Positions 45,216 to 54,757 of a stretch of DNA of 64,000 nucleotides are shown piece by piece; the stretch's first letter is position 1, and the number at the start of each line of letters is the position of its first letter. The notes beneath the pieces are model-generated. The model ran no database searches. It was not told the DNA's origin and saw only the letters and a list, made by a program, of their open reading frames with translations. The stretch lies in NCBI RefSeq assembly GCF_011813015.1, contig NZ_QHLQ01000014.1, forward strand, positions 54,199 to 118,198. The letters run 5' to 3'. The stretch is from Parasedimentitalea denitrificans. Its GTDB lineage: Bacteria > Pseudomonadota > Alphaproteobacteria > Rhodobacterales > Rhodobacteraceae. The position numbers and the translations under genes are program-made.

Positions 45216-45881
45216 TCAGACCTCAACCTTGCCATTGGCCACTTTTTGCAGGATCTCGGCATATTGCGCCGCGCCTTGCGCACCGCTGATCAGATATTGC
45301 TTGTCGAAAATCATCGCAGGCACACCCGTTACACCTTGTTTCTGCCAAAAGGCCTGCTTTTTGCGCACTTCACCCGCAAAGCGCTCGCTGTTCAGCACCT
45401 CTCGCGCCTCATCTGCATCCAACCCGGCCTCATTCGTTGCCGCAATCAGAACCTCGGGGTCCGACACATCTTTGCCTTTGCTGAAATACTCCACAAACAG
45501 GATCTGCTTTAGCTGCGTTTGCAGGCCCTTCTCGAATGCCCAGTCCAACAGCTGATGTGCTTGGAATGTATTCACCATCCGCATCTCATCAGTGAAGTTA
45601 AACGCAAACCCCAGCGAGGCACCCAGATTCGTCAACCGTAGGCGAGCGTCTACGGATTGCTCCTTGCTAATCCCATATTTCGCCATCAGATGCTCGCGCA
45701 GGATTTCCCCCTTGGCCGCCATATCCGGGTTCAGCTCAAAGGGATGCCAACGCAGTGCCGCCTTCATGCCGGTCTGTTTCAAGGCATCTGACAATTGGCG
45801 AAAGCCAACAACACACCAGGGGCAAACAACATCCGAAATGATGTCGACTTGGACAACGCGCGACGGGGCAGTGTTGGTCAT
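45216..45881 (-). CDS. DsbA-family (FrnE-like) thiol oxidoreductase
   Basis: A 221-residue thioredoxin-fold protein with the active-site motif CPWC (Cys20, Cys23) and the cis-Pro region GVTGVPAMIF. There is no signal peptide, so it is cytoplasmic, unlike DsbA itself. The insertion of helices and RWHPFELNPDM place it in the FrnE / 2-hydroxychromene-2-carboxylate isomerase-like group, which acts in thiol redox or polyketide chemistry. Its substrate is unknown. It lies directly upstream of lipB in one transcript. Confidence 0.9.
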   Translation of the reverse strand: MTNTAPSRVVQVDIISDVVCPWCVVGFRQLSDALKQTGMKAALRWHPFELNPDMAAKGEILREHLMAKYGISKEQSVDARLRLTNLGASLGFAFNFTDEMRMVNTFQAHQLLDWAFEKGLQTQLKQILFVEYFSKGKDVSDPEVLIAATNEAGLDADEAREVLNSERFAGEVRKKQAFWQKQGVTGVPAMIFDKQYLISGAQGAAQYAEILQKVANGKVEV

Positions 45882-46038
45882 GACAATTCATCCTCTGACA
45901 TCAGGGCGGGGCACCGCAAAGTTGTCTGAGACATAAGGGATTTTGGGCGCGGATCAACCAGAATGAAAAAGGCGGCGTTTTTGCTCTTCACAAGTTCCCG
46001 GCCCTCGTCTATATCGCGCTTTACCAAGCCTAGACAGT

Positions 46039-46125
46039 GCGGTCGTGGCGGAATTGGTAGACGCGCAGCGTTGAGGTCGCTGTGGGGTAACACCCGTGGA
46101 AGTTCGAGTCTTCTCGACCGCACCA
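46039..46125 (+). tRNA. tRNA-Leu (anticodon GAG)
   Basis: An 87-base tRNA with encoded CCA. Acceptor stem GCGGTCG / CGACCGC, D arm with GGTAGACGC, anticodon stem CAGCG / CGCTG around TTGAGGT (anticodon GAG), the long variable arm of leucine tRNAs and the T loop TTCGAGT. It reads CUC/CUU leucine codons. Confidence 0.97.
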
Positions 46126-46226
46126 AACTAGCGCATCAGCGCTAAAGGTAGTCTCTTTCTGAACGTCGATAATTCGGACAACCAATTTCATTCTGACTTC
46201 ACGCACTGGTCTAACTAGGACACGCG

Positions 46227-48608
46227 TCAGTGCTCAGTTTCTTCCGGTTTCTCTACGGTAAGAAAGAAATGGTCCGGCGAGGTACCCTCTGTGAACCGCT
46301 CGACAATTTCGTTCGGCACCGATTCCGGTCCGGCCAAAAATACATTTGAACCAAACGCTGGCAAAAGCCGGGACAGGCTCTGGTAGCGAGAAGAGTTCAG
46401 CGTGATGTAAAACGCTTGCGGCTCTGGCTGCGCTAACAGCTCTTTGATTTTTGAGCGGTGGCAGGCAACCGAATGGGCATGGGCTGCCGCAATTTCTGGA
46501 TCGGCCATCAATCGGTCCCATTCCGCTGCCAACGTCGGGATCATTCTCTGAATTGATCTGTCCTCGGTGGTGTTGTGGTTCATCCGAAACCAATATGCGC
46601 CACCCTGATCGCGGTCCACATGGTTGACCCGACCTCGATCGCGCTTCACCAAGAAACTTTGGGTAGAACGCACAGCGTAGTGGTTCAAGCTCACCAGGTC
46701 ATAGCCGACAGTGTCCTTGTTAGAGCGCCAGCCTGAGCGAAATTCCTTCTTTGGCATTTCCTGCCCGGAACCGTTGACCCAGTTCAGATACCCCGCCGCA
46801 GCCCCATCCAACCCCTTGGGGCGATGAACCCCAAGTTTCTTGAAAATACCGTTGTTCTGGTAAAGCGTTTTGAATCCCCAAGCCTGATGTGGCCGAGACG
46901 CGCTTTTGGCTGCGCAGCGGGTAAACTGGCGCAACAGGAAATCGTCTTCGTAAGTTTCCAGATCGGAATTCCCGAACAGCCGCCACGTGCAGGAAATCAT
47001 GTTTGCCTGCCCAACAGCCGCAAACAAATCTTGCAGATGCCCGTCACCCACATGAACGTTGATGAATTCATCCACGTCCATGGTCATTAGCCAGTCGGCG
47101 TTTTTAACAGTCTCCATCTGTTCAGCGGCGCGAAACCCGGCGTGCTGTGGCTTTAGGTTCATCTCTCGAAACGGATTGGGGTAGTGTTCCACGATCCCCC
47201 GTTTCGCCAACAGGTCGAGAAAGCTGTCGGTGCCATCAGTGCAATCGTTGGTAAAGACAATAATGTCGGTTACCCCGATGACCCGGTGATAAGCGATCCA
47301 CTCCAACAGGAATGGCCCTTCGTTCTTCATTGCAGTTACCAGCACAACTTTATTACCGCGTTCAGCAGCAGGGACGGAAACTAGTTTCGGGTCGATTTCT
47401 GGTTCGGGCACTCGGAACGGATTATAACCCAATGTGTTGCGTGAAAAATCGAGTAGTTCCGTGTTTTCACGTAAACTGCTTTTGGGGGCGATCTGCGCCG
47501 GGGCAGCATTCGGGTGGCGCATACCGGAGAAACGCCAAAGCTGCTTGTCAGGCGCGGCCTGCGCTTCTAATCCGATGATCCGGTGGGGGCGCCATACGTG
47601 CGGAATATTGCGCCTTTGAACAGGGCAAAATACCCAACGCGAAAAAGACGCCTTCAGATCAAAGGGGGTACAGATGTGATCACCCGGGCTGGGTTCGCCA
47701 CTATTGGGCAACTTCCACGCAAAGGCGCGCTGCCCAGTGAGTGTTATAAGCGGATCGGGACGGGCAGCGCGCGCTGCATCATAAACAGTGCAGTCTCCGG
47801 GCTCTGGCGGAGCAAGCCAGTCCGACAAATCCAGGTACGCAATCCCGGAGGCCCGTGTAAACAATGCATCGCGTGCTAATTCCAACAGAATTTCATCACT
47901 AAACCGTGCTCGCCAAGGGTCCGGTACTGGCGGTTCCATCCGGCCTTTCCCCGGCGCATCAGGGGCATATATCAGATGTCGTTCATCACCTTCACCAATG
48001 CGCCCAGTTGGTCCCGGCAGGTCCAACACAACGATCCGCTGCATCTTAGTGGGGGACTGTTTCAACACATCAGAAAACCGTGCGAAAAAATCACTGCCCT
48101 GACCATTCGGGCCCAGTCTGTTCAGAAAAAGCGCGGCCGTCGCGCCATGATATAGGGCGTGATGGGCCAACCAGGTGCAAATATACGCAGGATCGGCCAA
48201 TGGATTGGCTGCCGCGTCACCTTCATCAGCAGGTATGGATAACGCCTGGTTCAGGGTGCTGAGCAGGCAATCCTGCCCGGTGAAAAGATCGCTGCGCGAT
48301 GAAAAGAGCGGCACTGTTAAAGGCACGCCGTCATAGCTCAGGCTCAATGCGTTGGCCGTTGTATCAGTAACCGAACCGTAGACAGATAGCCCCGCAGTGC
48401 CGTGCAACGGGATCACTTTGTTCGCAGTGAACCCGGAATTTTCAATTTTCAGCTTACCGGCTTGGGCAGAGTGGTTGAAATATACACGGACCCCACCGAT
48501 CCCGTCCCCCAACGCAGCCAGCGCAGCGACATTGTCGTGCCGTGCAGGTTTCAACGTCATGTGCACCACTTCGGTTTTCCCCGAAAGTGTCGTCGACAGT
48601 TCGATCAT
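46227..48608 (-). CDS. Large glycosyltransferase-like protein (GT2_4/GT92-like domain)
   Basis: A 793-residue protein. A GT-A domain occupies about residues 400-640: VVLVTAMKNEGPFLLEWIAYH, VFTNDCTDGTDSFL, the metal-binding DVDEF, and WRLFGNSDLETY. This is the Glyco_tranf_2_4 / GT92-like pattern seen in capsule and surface polysaccharide loci. The first 400 residues do not match a family I know; they contain ALFLNRLGPNGQGSDFF and a DLSDWLAPPEPGD segment, perhaps a second, degenerate transferase domain. No signal peptide or membrane segment. It follows a second transferase-like gene by 37 bases on the same strand. Donor, acceptor and product unknown. Confidence 0.75.
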   Translation of the reverse strand: MIELSTTLSGKTEVVHMTLKPARHDNVAALAALGDGIGGVRVYFNHSAQAGKLKIENSGFTANKVIPLHGTAGLSVYGSVTDTTANALSLSYDGVPLTVPLFSSRSDLFTGQDCLLSTLNQALSIPADEGDAAANPLADPAYICTWLAHHALYHGATAALFLNRLGPNGQGSDFFARFSDVLKQSPTKMQRIVVLDLPGPTGRIGEGDERHLIYAPDAPGKGRMEPPVPDPWRARFSDEILLELARDALFTRASGIAYLDLSDWLAPPEPGDCTVYDAARAARPDPLITLTGQRAFAWKLPNSGEPSPGDHICTPFDLKASFSRWVFCPVQRRNIPHVWRPHRIIGLEAQAAPDKQLWRFSGMRHPNAAPAQIAPKSSLRENTELLDFSRNTLGYNPFRVPEPEIDPKLVSVPAAERGNKVVLVTAMKNEGPFLLEWIAYHRVIGVTDIIVFTNDCTDGTDSFLDLLAKRGIVEHYPNPFREMNLKPQHAGFRAAEQMETVKNADWLMTMDVDEFINVHVGDGHLQDLFAAVGQANMISCTWRLFGNSDLETYEDDFLLRQFTRCAAKSASRPHQAWGFKTLYQNNGIFKKLGVHRPKGLDGAAAGYLNWVNGSGQEMPKKEFRSGWRSNKDTVGYDLVSLNHYAVRSTQSFLVKRDRGRVNHVDRDQGGAYWFRMNHNTTEDRSIQRMIPTLAAEWDRLMADPEIAAAHAHSVACHRSKIKELLAQPEPQAFYITLNSSRYQSLSRLLPAFGSNVFLAGPESVPNEIVERFTEGTSPDHFFLTVEKPEETEH

Positions 48609-48645
48609 AGTTAGGTCTCAGTACACATAGCCAAAGCTTCGAATA

Positions 48646-49674
48646 TTAGTGGTTCTCGGGGCTGTCAGGTGAGGCGAACAGGGTCACGGACCGCTCAGCG
48701 ATAGTGTCACGGCAGCGTTTTACGAACTGCTTTTCGACCAGATGTTCGCGGCACAATTTGTCGATGCTGATGTCACTCTTCAAGGCCTCCAGCCCGATCA
48801 TAGCCTGAAAATCTGGTATGTTTAACTTGTCGTCCTGTGGCTTTCTCTTCACTGGGATCAGCGCGGTGGTTGGGTCAATGCCATGCTTTTTCAGCAGGGT
48901 GTCCATAAAACTTCCGCGTCGAGGAGAGTTGTTTTCTCTCTCTTCCAGCCTTGGCTTCATCCGCCGCGCCCAGAAATGCACCCCTCGGGTTTGCGGAGTG
49001 ATGTGCGCGTCGACCCAGTCGTTATGACGCGAGAGGATCATTTTGTTACGGTCAGGAAAACCAACAGGATAGAAGGCTTCGACCGGCTCCGCATGTTCGA
49101 TTTCACCGGTCTGCATTAGAAAATGCGTCACCGAAGCAGGTCCGGTAAAGCCCCAGTTCTGTGCCGTCATGTGCACCGGCGCGCCTGCGTCCTGCTCGCG
49201 CCGCAGTTCTTTGCGTTGTGCAGGTTTCAGCCAGGGGGCAATGGCGTATTCGTCCTTGAAGAAGTCCAGCAAGCCTAACAGGGCAGGGGAGTTTCGCGGC
49301 AATCCAAGTACCGCGTTGCACACCTGCCCTGGCTTTTCCCATCCAAAAACATGCGGCTTGTCACAGTCAAAGGGGCGGTAGCAATACATGTCTGCATCGA
49401 CCCAGATCGCATCGGTTTTGGCCAGCAGGTGCAGCCGCCACATATCGGCGTTAATAGCTGGACTGCCGGTACGGACATGACGCAGCATTGGGGTTCCCGG
49501 ATATATGTCCTCGGCATTCCCCGCGATTACGCCAGGTGGAATGTTATCGATGGGGCTGTAGCTGTAGAGCGTGATCCTGTGACCGGCATCGGCAAAGGAT
49601 TTCAGGCACAATTGCTCCAGCCAAGAAAGTTGTCCGCCAATCCATAATGTTGCGACTTCAGGAAGCGTAACCAT
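48646..49674 (-). CDS. GT32/capsular-polysaccharide-type glycosyltransferase-like protein
   Basis: A 342-residue protein. It starts VATLWIGGQLSWLEQLCLKSF, then has SPAINADMWRLHLLAKT and the DXD motif DAIWVDADMYCYRPF, the layout of Gly_transf_sug/GT32-like sugar transferases. The C-terminal tail after residue 240 is basic and specific to this protein. A strong GGAGGAG precedes the ATG. It is the first gene of a two-gene unit with the larger transferase, so the pair likely decorates a surface glycan or protein. Substrate unknown. Confidence 0.72.
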   Translation of the reverse strand: MVTLPEVATLWIGGQLSWLEQLCLKSFADAGHRITLYSYSPIDNIPPGVIAGNAEDIYPGTPMLRHVRTGSPAINADMWRLHLLAKTDAIWVDADMYCYRPFDCDKPHVFGWEKPGQVCNAVLGLPRNSPALLGLLDFFKDEYAIAPWLKPAQRKELRREQDAGAPVHMTAQNWGFTGPASVTHFLMQTGEIEHAEPVEAFYPVGFPDRNKMILSRHNDWVDAHITPQTRGVHFWARRMKPRLEERENNSPRRGSFMDTLLKKHGIDPTTALIPVKRKPQDDKLNIPDFQAMIGLEALKSDISIDKLCREHLVEKQFVKRCRDTIAERSVTLFASPDSPENH

Positions 49675-50560
49675 TATTGTGCCACTCCTCCGGCGTTAAA
49701 CCGGTTCATGCGATTGCAAGCCATAGCCTGTTGTCTACTTCTAACCATCACGCTGTCTGCTCATTCTTGGTGTTCTTTTGCCCACTTTGTCGTGAACGGG
49801 TTCTAACGTCGAGGGTCGTTGCCAAATAATTCGTCCGGGGAATGTGTTTTCCAATGTCTTTGGTGGGGAATCTATCCTGACTGACCTAATGGCGTAAGTG
49901 TTCGGTCTTGCCGACACCTAAACGGGTACTCGCCAAGGTAGAGTTGACGCTGCCCCACCTGAAATTGCGTGGTTGGATATCTCTTTTATGTTGGCTGCAG
50001 TAATTGCCGCCATATTATCGTCAACTCATTGAGCGTCTGGCACTTTCAGGCAGGACCGTGCTCGAAGATCCCTCCAATATCCTCCCTTCACTGACCGAAA
50101 ATCCGCTGACTGACGCATCAAATGGCACCACAGAAACCCCTCTGGAAGTCGAGGCCGATCTTACCAGCACGGTGGCACAGGCTATAGGCATGGGGGCTGA
50201 ACATTGGAGAGACCAAGTAGTCCGCCGCCCTGGTAAGGGGCGCATTGATCTTTTCGACACCTTTGCCCCGACCTCGTTTGCCTTTGCTTTGCTTCGACCA
50301 CGGCATCTGTTGGCTCAATGAAACCTTCTGGGCGTAGCTGGCAAACTTATAGTCCACATCGAAAATCAGGAACAATTCTCTGCCCTGCAAAACCAAGGCC
50401 GGTTCTGGGGGCGGTTCCGTTTCAACGAACGCTGTAATCTCGATGATACGCTCGCTTAATGCGGCTGCGCAGGCGGCCAGTGCGGTGCAACGAATTATAA
50501 CAAGACAAGCTTTGCCAAAATAAGTTACTGCTTGGGGATGAGCAGAGAGGAAGACTTCAA
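49675..50560. other. 886-base gene-poor region
   Basis: Between the glycosyltransferase pair and the helical protein gene. The best frame (50004-50321, plus, TTG start, 105 codons) has no ribosome site and no recognisable domain; it may be a remnant such as a gene tail. I found no RNA gene, terminal repeat or strong palindrome. Confidence 0.45.
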
Positions 50561-51745
50561 GTGGGCAAAGAAATACTTACGATTATTAAGGCAGACGTCA
50601 AAAATGAGGTCGTCAAGGCAGTAAAACCAAAATTTGTCGAACTGGGTAAAATGACCTTTGTGGCAAGCTGCGAAGTAGACAAAAGCGTAGCCAAGGAACT
50701 CGACACCGACGCCAGATTTGTTGCAAAGCTTTATGATGACGCGACAAAAGAGTACAAAAAACTTCTGGGCGAGGTCAGCCTGCGCGTACAGACCGCCGAT
50801 AATCTCGGTTCGATCCTGCCGCTGACCGACAAAGAGTGCAAAGAGTTTGATGCCGATATCAACAAGCTATTTGCCAAGTATCAAAAGTCTATCGAAGCCG
50901 TTGCCAACAGCCATTTCAACAAGTGGAAACAGGCAAACAAGGACCGTAAAAAGTACCGTCTTAAAGTCGTAAGCACGATCGTGATTGGTAGTGCCTGCGC
51001 GATCGGCAGCACTGCTTCACTAGCCGCAGGCGCAGTGACCGGCGGCGTGTCTATCGCGGCCAGCATCTACGGCATCGCGCAAAGCGTTGTTTCGGTTGCC
51101 AGAGCAATTCAAAAGGTTACGTCGGACCTAGAGAAGATCCATAAGAACTTGGAAAAAGCGACCAAAGAGCTTGTTGACGCCTATACAAAACAGTCCAAGG
51201 CCAAGGTGAAGGCCAAGGAGATCGGCAAGGAATTCCTCGCAGATTTCCTTATGGTCGAGACCTCGGGCTTTAACCGGGTCGACAAGCATCTTGAGACTTA
51301 CAAGGCCAAGCTCAAAAATGTCGATTTGGAAGCAGCTAAGCTGGGTAAAGAGCTGAACAAAATGCTCGACCAGCAGAGCAAGCTTGATAAGGAAATCGAC
51401 AAAAAGCTTGGCAAGATGGTCAAGGACCGCAAGTACAAGAGCAAGAAAATTGACGGCCTATTTGAGTCGATGGAGAAAACGCGCAAGGCCACGGCGCAGC
51501 TTATCAAGGACATCGAAGGTTTTGACGCCAAGCTAAAGCCAGCCGAGAAATTCCGAGATAACACGCAAAAGGCGGTGGATGCGCTGCGCCATAAGGATCC
51601 GACATGGGCCAAGTGGGCAATTTGGATTGGCAGCCTTGGTTTAACTGCAGGCGTTTCGACCATCGCCACTGGCGGGCAAAACCTTGTCCAAGCCGCTGAA
51701 GGCATCGAAAAGGGCCTTAGCGCGCTGAGCTCCGAGCTCGGTTAA
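50561..51745 (+). CDS. Lysine-rich, mostly helical protein with two hydrophobic segments, function unknown
   Basis: A 394-residue protein starting with GTG behind GAGAGGAAG. It has no signal peptide. Residues 1-130 and 183-345 are charged and helical with heptad-like spacing (DLEKIHKNLEKATKELVDAY, LGKELNKMLDQQSKLDKEID). Residues 136-182 form a long hydrophobic Ala/Gly/Ser-rich stretch able to make a membrane hairpin, and residues 350-372 a second one. Lysine is far more common than arginine, unlike most neighbours. A hydrophobic hairpin inside long coiled coils recalls alpha-pore-forming toxins (ClyA, Hbl/Nhe), but I recognise no family. It could also be a structural or phage-derived protein. 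It lies alone between gene-poor DNA and the beta-helix gene. Confidence 0.6.
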   Translation: MGKEILTIIKADVKNEVVKAVKPKFVELGKMTFVASCEVDKSVAKELDTDARFVAKLYDDATKEYKKLLGEVSLRVQTADNLGSILPLTDKECKEFDADINKLFAKYQKSIEAVANSHFNKWKQANKDRKKYRLKVVSTIVIGSACAIGSTASLAAGAVTGGVSIAASIYGIAQSVVSVARAIQKVTSDLEKIHKNLEKATKELVDAYTKQSKAKVKAKEIGKEFLADFLMVETSGFNRVDKHLETYKAKLKNVDLEAAKLGKELNKMLDQQSKLDKEIDKKLGKMVKDRKYKSKKIDGLFESMEKTRKATAQLIKDIEGFDAKLKPAEKFRDNTQKAVDALRHKDPTWAKWAIWIGSLGLTAGVSTIATGGQNLVQAAEGIEKGLSALSSELG

Positions 51746-51964
51746 GACGACCATGCCTCTCTTGCAGATTGGGTTGTTTGAACCATCTGCAAGGGGGCAT
51801 TACAGACTTGGCTGGCGCAGCACACGCTTAATCTGACTTGCGGCACTCTGCTTAATTTTCTTGGGGTGTTGCGCAGTCAGCGTACGCTCTGCTTGGGCTG
51901 AATTAACAGTGCTACATTAAGCCCTCTCTCCCAAACGCATATGCGCCGCAGGAAAGGGTTTTTC

Positions 51965-54250
51965 ATGAACAAAGTAATCACCGAAGGCTTAGCATTGATG
52001 CCACCCGTATTCTCGGGCGGTCTTGATGTTTGGTCCAGTGGCGATGGTGTGCCGGGGTCCGATACATATGATGGCGCGGTGAGCGCTGCCTTGGTGCCCG
52101 CGGATGCTGACTTTGGCGGCTGTCTCGAACTGCAAAAGACCGACGCTACCCAAAAACTGCGCTATATAGGGCAAACGCCACTGCTTCCGGGGTGTTACCT
52201 ACAGGTCAAGGCTCGGGTCAAAGCCGTTAGCGGCGCGCTGCCAAGTGTGCGCATTGCCGCTTGGGCTGGCGGCTTTGGTAATAGCCATATTGGTGGCGTT
52301 GTTGAAACCGGTCCTAGCACCACTCTCACCAGCTATGGTGAGGTGGTAGAGATCAGTGCGATCATCGGAACCGGCGCGCGGGGTGGTGTCGATATGCCCT
52401 GGGGCACCAGCGCAACCTATGGACACATGGGCTTGGACCTGACCGGTGCCACCGGCGGCGTGGTGCGGATCAATGATATTGAGATCACCGATATCACCAG
52501 CGCCTACCTGCGCGACATGCTCAGCTTGGTAGATGTGACCGATTTTGGCGCCGTCGGGGATGGATCAACCAATAACGCCCCAGCGTTCGAGGCCGCAGAT
52601 GACGCCGCTGATGGGCGTCGTATTTTGGTTCCTGCCGGTTCGTATTATTTGGATGATACGGTTTCACTGAACCATCAGGTTGTGTTTGAAGGCACCGTTA
52701 CCATGCCTACAGACAAGATGCTGCTTTTGACCAAGAGCTTCGACTTCCCGACCTATGCAGCGGCGTTCGGAGACGAGGAACTCGGGTTCAAAAAAGCTTT
52801 CCAAGCCCTGATCAATAACGCAGACCATGAATCACTCGATCTGGGGGGGCGCAAGGTCAGTCTGACTGGGCCAGTCGACATGCAGGCGGCAGTCCCAAAC
52901 AAAACCAGCTATGCCACCCGCCGGGTGATCCGCAATGGCCAGATCGAGGCACAGTCAGGCACGGCGTGGGATACTGTGACGGTGACATCGCAGGCCACAT
53001 ACGACCCAAATGACTCTCGTACCCTGTCATCAGTGGCAGACATTGCCAACATCCCCGTTGGTGCTCTGGTCGAGGGCTCTGGGGTCGGGCGCGAGGTCTA
53101 TGTGAAATCCAAGAACACTGGCGCTGGTGAGCTAACCCTGAATGCGCCGCTTTATGATGCGGCTGGCACGCAGGTATTCACCTTCAAAGACTTCAAATAC
53201 ATGTTTGATTTTAGCGGCTTCAGCGCGCTGAGTAAATTTGGAATTACTGAGGTCGAACTACAGTGCAACAGCCATTGCAGCGCAATTCGCTTGTCGCCAG
53301 CCGGGTCGGTGTTCAGCCTGACTAACTGCTTCGTCTCACGTCCCAAGGACCGTGGTATTTCGTCAATTGGCACAGGCTGTCAGGGTATATTGGTCGACAA
53401 TTGCCAATTCCTGTCCTCCGAAGAACCCGAGGATGTCCCAGACCGCACATCGATAGCGCTGAACGTGAACGCCAATGATGCTAAGCTGCGTAACAACCGG
53501 GTCACCAAATTCCGCCATTTCGCTCTGCTTGCAGGGGGCAACAACACGGTCGCCGGCAATCACTTCTTTCAGGGGGACTCCGTCGCTGGAGGCGTTCGCA
53601 CGGCAGGTCTGATCCTTGCCAGCACCTACTGCTCGACCACGGTGTCAGATAACTACATCGACAACTGCTTTATTGAATGGACAAACGAGCAAGACGCTAC
53701 CCCAGATTTCACCTCCGGGTTTTCCTTCAGCTCGTTTTCAATCTCGGACAATGTGTTTCTGTCCGGCGACGTGGCCCCTTGGTTCAGCTATATTGTGGTC
53801 AAATCGCACGGCAGCGGCCACTACCTGAACGGAGTCTCGGTGTGCGGCAACAAGTTCCGCTCCATCAACGGCAATATCGACCGTGCCGAGCGGGTCGATA
53901 CCAGTTTCGCGGGGCTTGATTTCAGTCGCACGAAAAACGTGTTCTTCGAGGGCAACACCTTCCACAACGTATCAGCTGCGGTGTCCAACCCGCTACGGAT
54001 CCGGCACGAGCAATCCTCAGCCGCCAAGACATGGACCGTTGACCCCGGTGATGCACTGCCCTTTGGCGGCAGGTCGCGCGGCGTGGATAGCGTCATCGCG
54101 CTGGGCGCAATCACTACCAGTGGCGGATCATCACGCTATGCAATGCCCTATGCCGATCTGGAACAGGGCAGCAACGAGGATCAGGTTGATCTGGTTTGGG
54201 AGGAAGCCGTGAAAGGTGAGGTGCAGCTGACCATGCGCATGGATAAATGA
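51965..54250 (+). CDS. Right-handed beta-helix protein (pectate-lyase-3 / tailspike-like)
   Basis: About 761 residues without an obvious signal peptide. An N-terminal beta-sandwich-like region (about 1-190, with a GCYLQVKARVKAVSG segment) precedes VTDFGAVGDGSTNNAPAFEAA, the start of Pectate_lyase_3/GH28-like beta helices. Many short parallel-strand repeats follow (GILVDNCQFL, KLRNNRVTKF, TTVSDNYIDNCF, NVFFEGNTFHNVS). Such proteins are polysaccharide-binding or -cleaving spikes of phages or surface enzymes. I recall similar proteins across Rhodobacteraceae, which suggests a conserved role, perhaps glycan binding; a link to gene transfer agent head spikes is only a guess. ATG 51965 follows GGAAAGGG; an ATG at 51941 lacks a ribosome site. 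The reading frame is intact. Confidence 0.75.
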   Translation: MNKVITEGLALMPPVFSGGLDVWSSGDGVPGSDTYDGAVSAALVPADADFGGCLELQKTDATQKLRYIGQTPLLPGCYLQVKARVKAVSGALPSVRIAAWAGGFGNSHIGGVVETGPSTTLTSYGEVVEISAIIGTGARGGVDMPWGTSATYGHMGLDLTGATGGVVRINDIEITDITSAYLRDMLSLVDVTDFGAVGDGSTNNAPAFEAADDAADGRRILVPAGSYYLDDTVSLNHQVVFEGTVTMPTDKMLLLTKSFDFPTYAAAFGDEELGFKKAFQALINNADHESLDLGGRKVSLTGPVDMQAAVPNKTSYATRRVIRNGQIEAQSGTAWDTVTVTSQATYDPNDSRTLSSVADIANIPVGALVEGSGVGREVYVKSKNTGAGELTLNAPLYDAAGTQVFTFKDFKYMFDFSGFSALSKFGITEVELQCNSHCSAIRLSPAGSVFSLTNCFVSRPKDRGISSIGTGCQGILVDNCQFLSSEEPEDVPDRTSIALNVNANDAKLRNNRVTKFRHFALLAGGNNTVAGNHFFQGDSVAGGVRTAGLILASTYCSTTVSDNYIDNCFIEWTNEQDATPDFTSGFSFSSFSISDNVFLSGDVAPWFSYIVVKSHGSGHYLNGVSVCGNKFRSINGNIDRAERVDTSFAGLDFSRTKNVFFEGNTFHNVSAAVSNPLRIRHEQSSAAKTWTVDPGDALPFGGRSRGVDSVIALGAITTSGGSSRYAMPYADLEQGSNEDQVDLVWEEAVKGEVQLTMRMDK

Positions 54251-54733
54251 TCAGTTCTGGTTCAGATCCTGCGGGCCCAGGTGAAACGCCTTGCCAAAGC
54301 CACCATTCAGATGGGCCTCAACAATCTCAAACCGCACAAAGGCAAAATCGGTAAAGCCGATATACAACTTGGCCTTAGGGTGGTCGCGCAGGTAATGCGC
54401 CGCCAGCGCGCTATAACCGTCATCGGCGTGGCGCAGGAAAGACGCGCGGCAAATCAGGCTAAGGCGCGGATGTGTCAGCGGATCACCTTTTTCGCTGGGC
54501 TCACCCACCAGCAGTGAACAGTTTGGGTTTGCCAACATTGCGCCTGTGTGCGTCGACAGTGATGACACTAAACTCAAGGGGGCACCTGCGGGATCAAGAC
54601 CAAAAGCCACCCGTGTCACCAATGGTGCGCCTGTATTCAGAACCACCCCAAGAGCAGCAAACCGCGCCTGTGCCATCAGGTCCTGCGCGAGCGCGCGGGC
54701 ATCGTCGTCGGTGGGGCGAATTGGGTTGGTCAT
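54251..54733 (-). CDS. HugZ-like pyridoxamine 5'-phosphate oxidase-family protein
   Basis: A 160-residue split-barrel flavin-fold protein. TRVAFGLDPAGAPLSLVSSLSTHT, LLVGEPSEKGDPL and HLNGGFGKAF match the HugZ/haem-utilisation branch. Some members bind haem or F420; real PNPOx activity is unlikely. ATG 54733 follows GAGGA by ten bases; ATG 54754 is the alternative. It is just downstream of the beta-barrel gene, with a four-base gap to its stop from the longer start. Role in haem use is inferred from family. Confidence 0.82.
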   Translation of the reverse strand: MTNPIRPTDDDARALAQDLMAQARFAALGVVLNTGAPLVTRVAFGLDPAGAPLSLVSSLSTHTGAMLANPNCSLLVGEPSEKGDPLTHPRLSLICRASFLRHADDGYSALAAHYLRDHPKAKLYIGFTDFAFVRFEIVEAHLNGGFGKAFHLGPQDLNQN

Positions 54734-54757
54734 TACAGATATGTCCTCGGCCATACC

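Noticed and set aside
50004..50321. A 105-codon plus-strand frame in the gene-poor region
   Set aside because: It starts with TTG right after a stop, has no Shine-Dalgarno and no recognisable domain. I describe it only as a possible relic.
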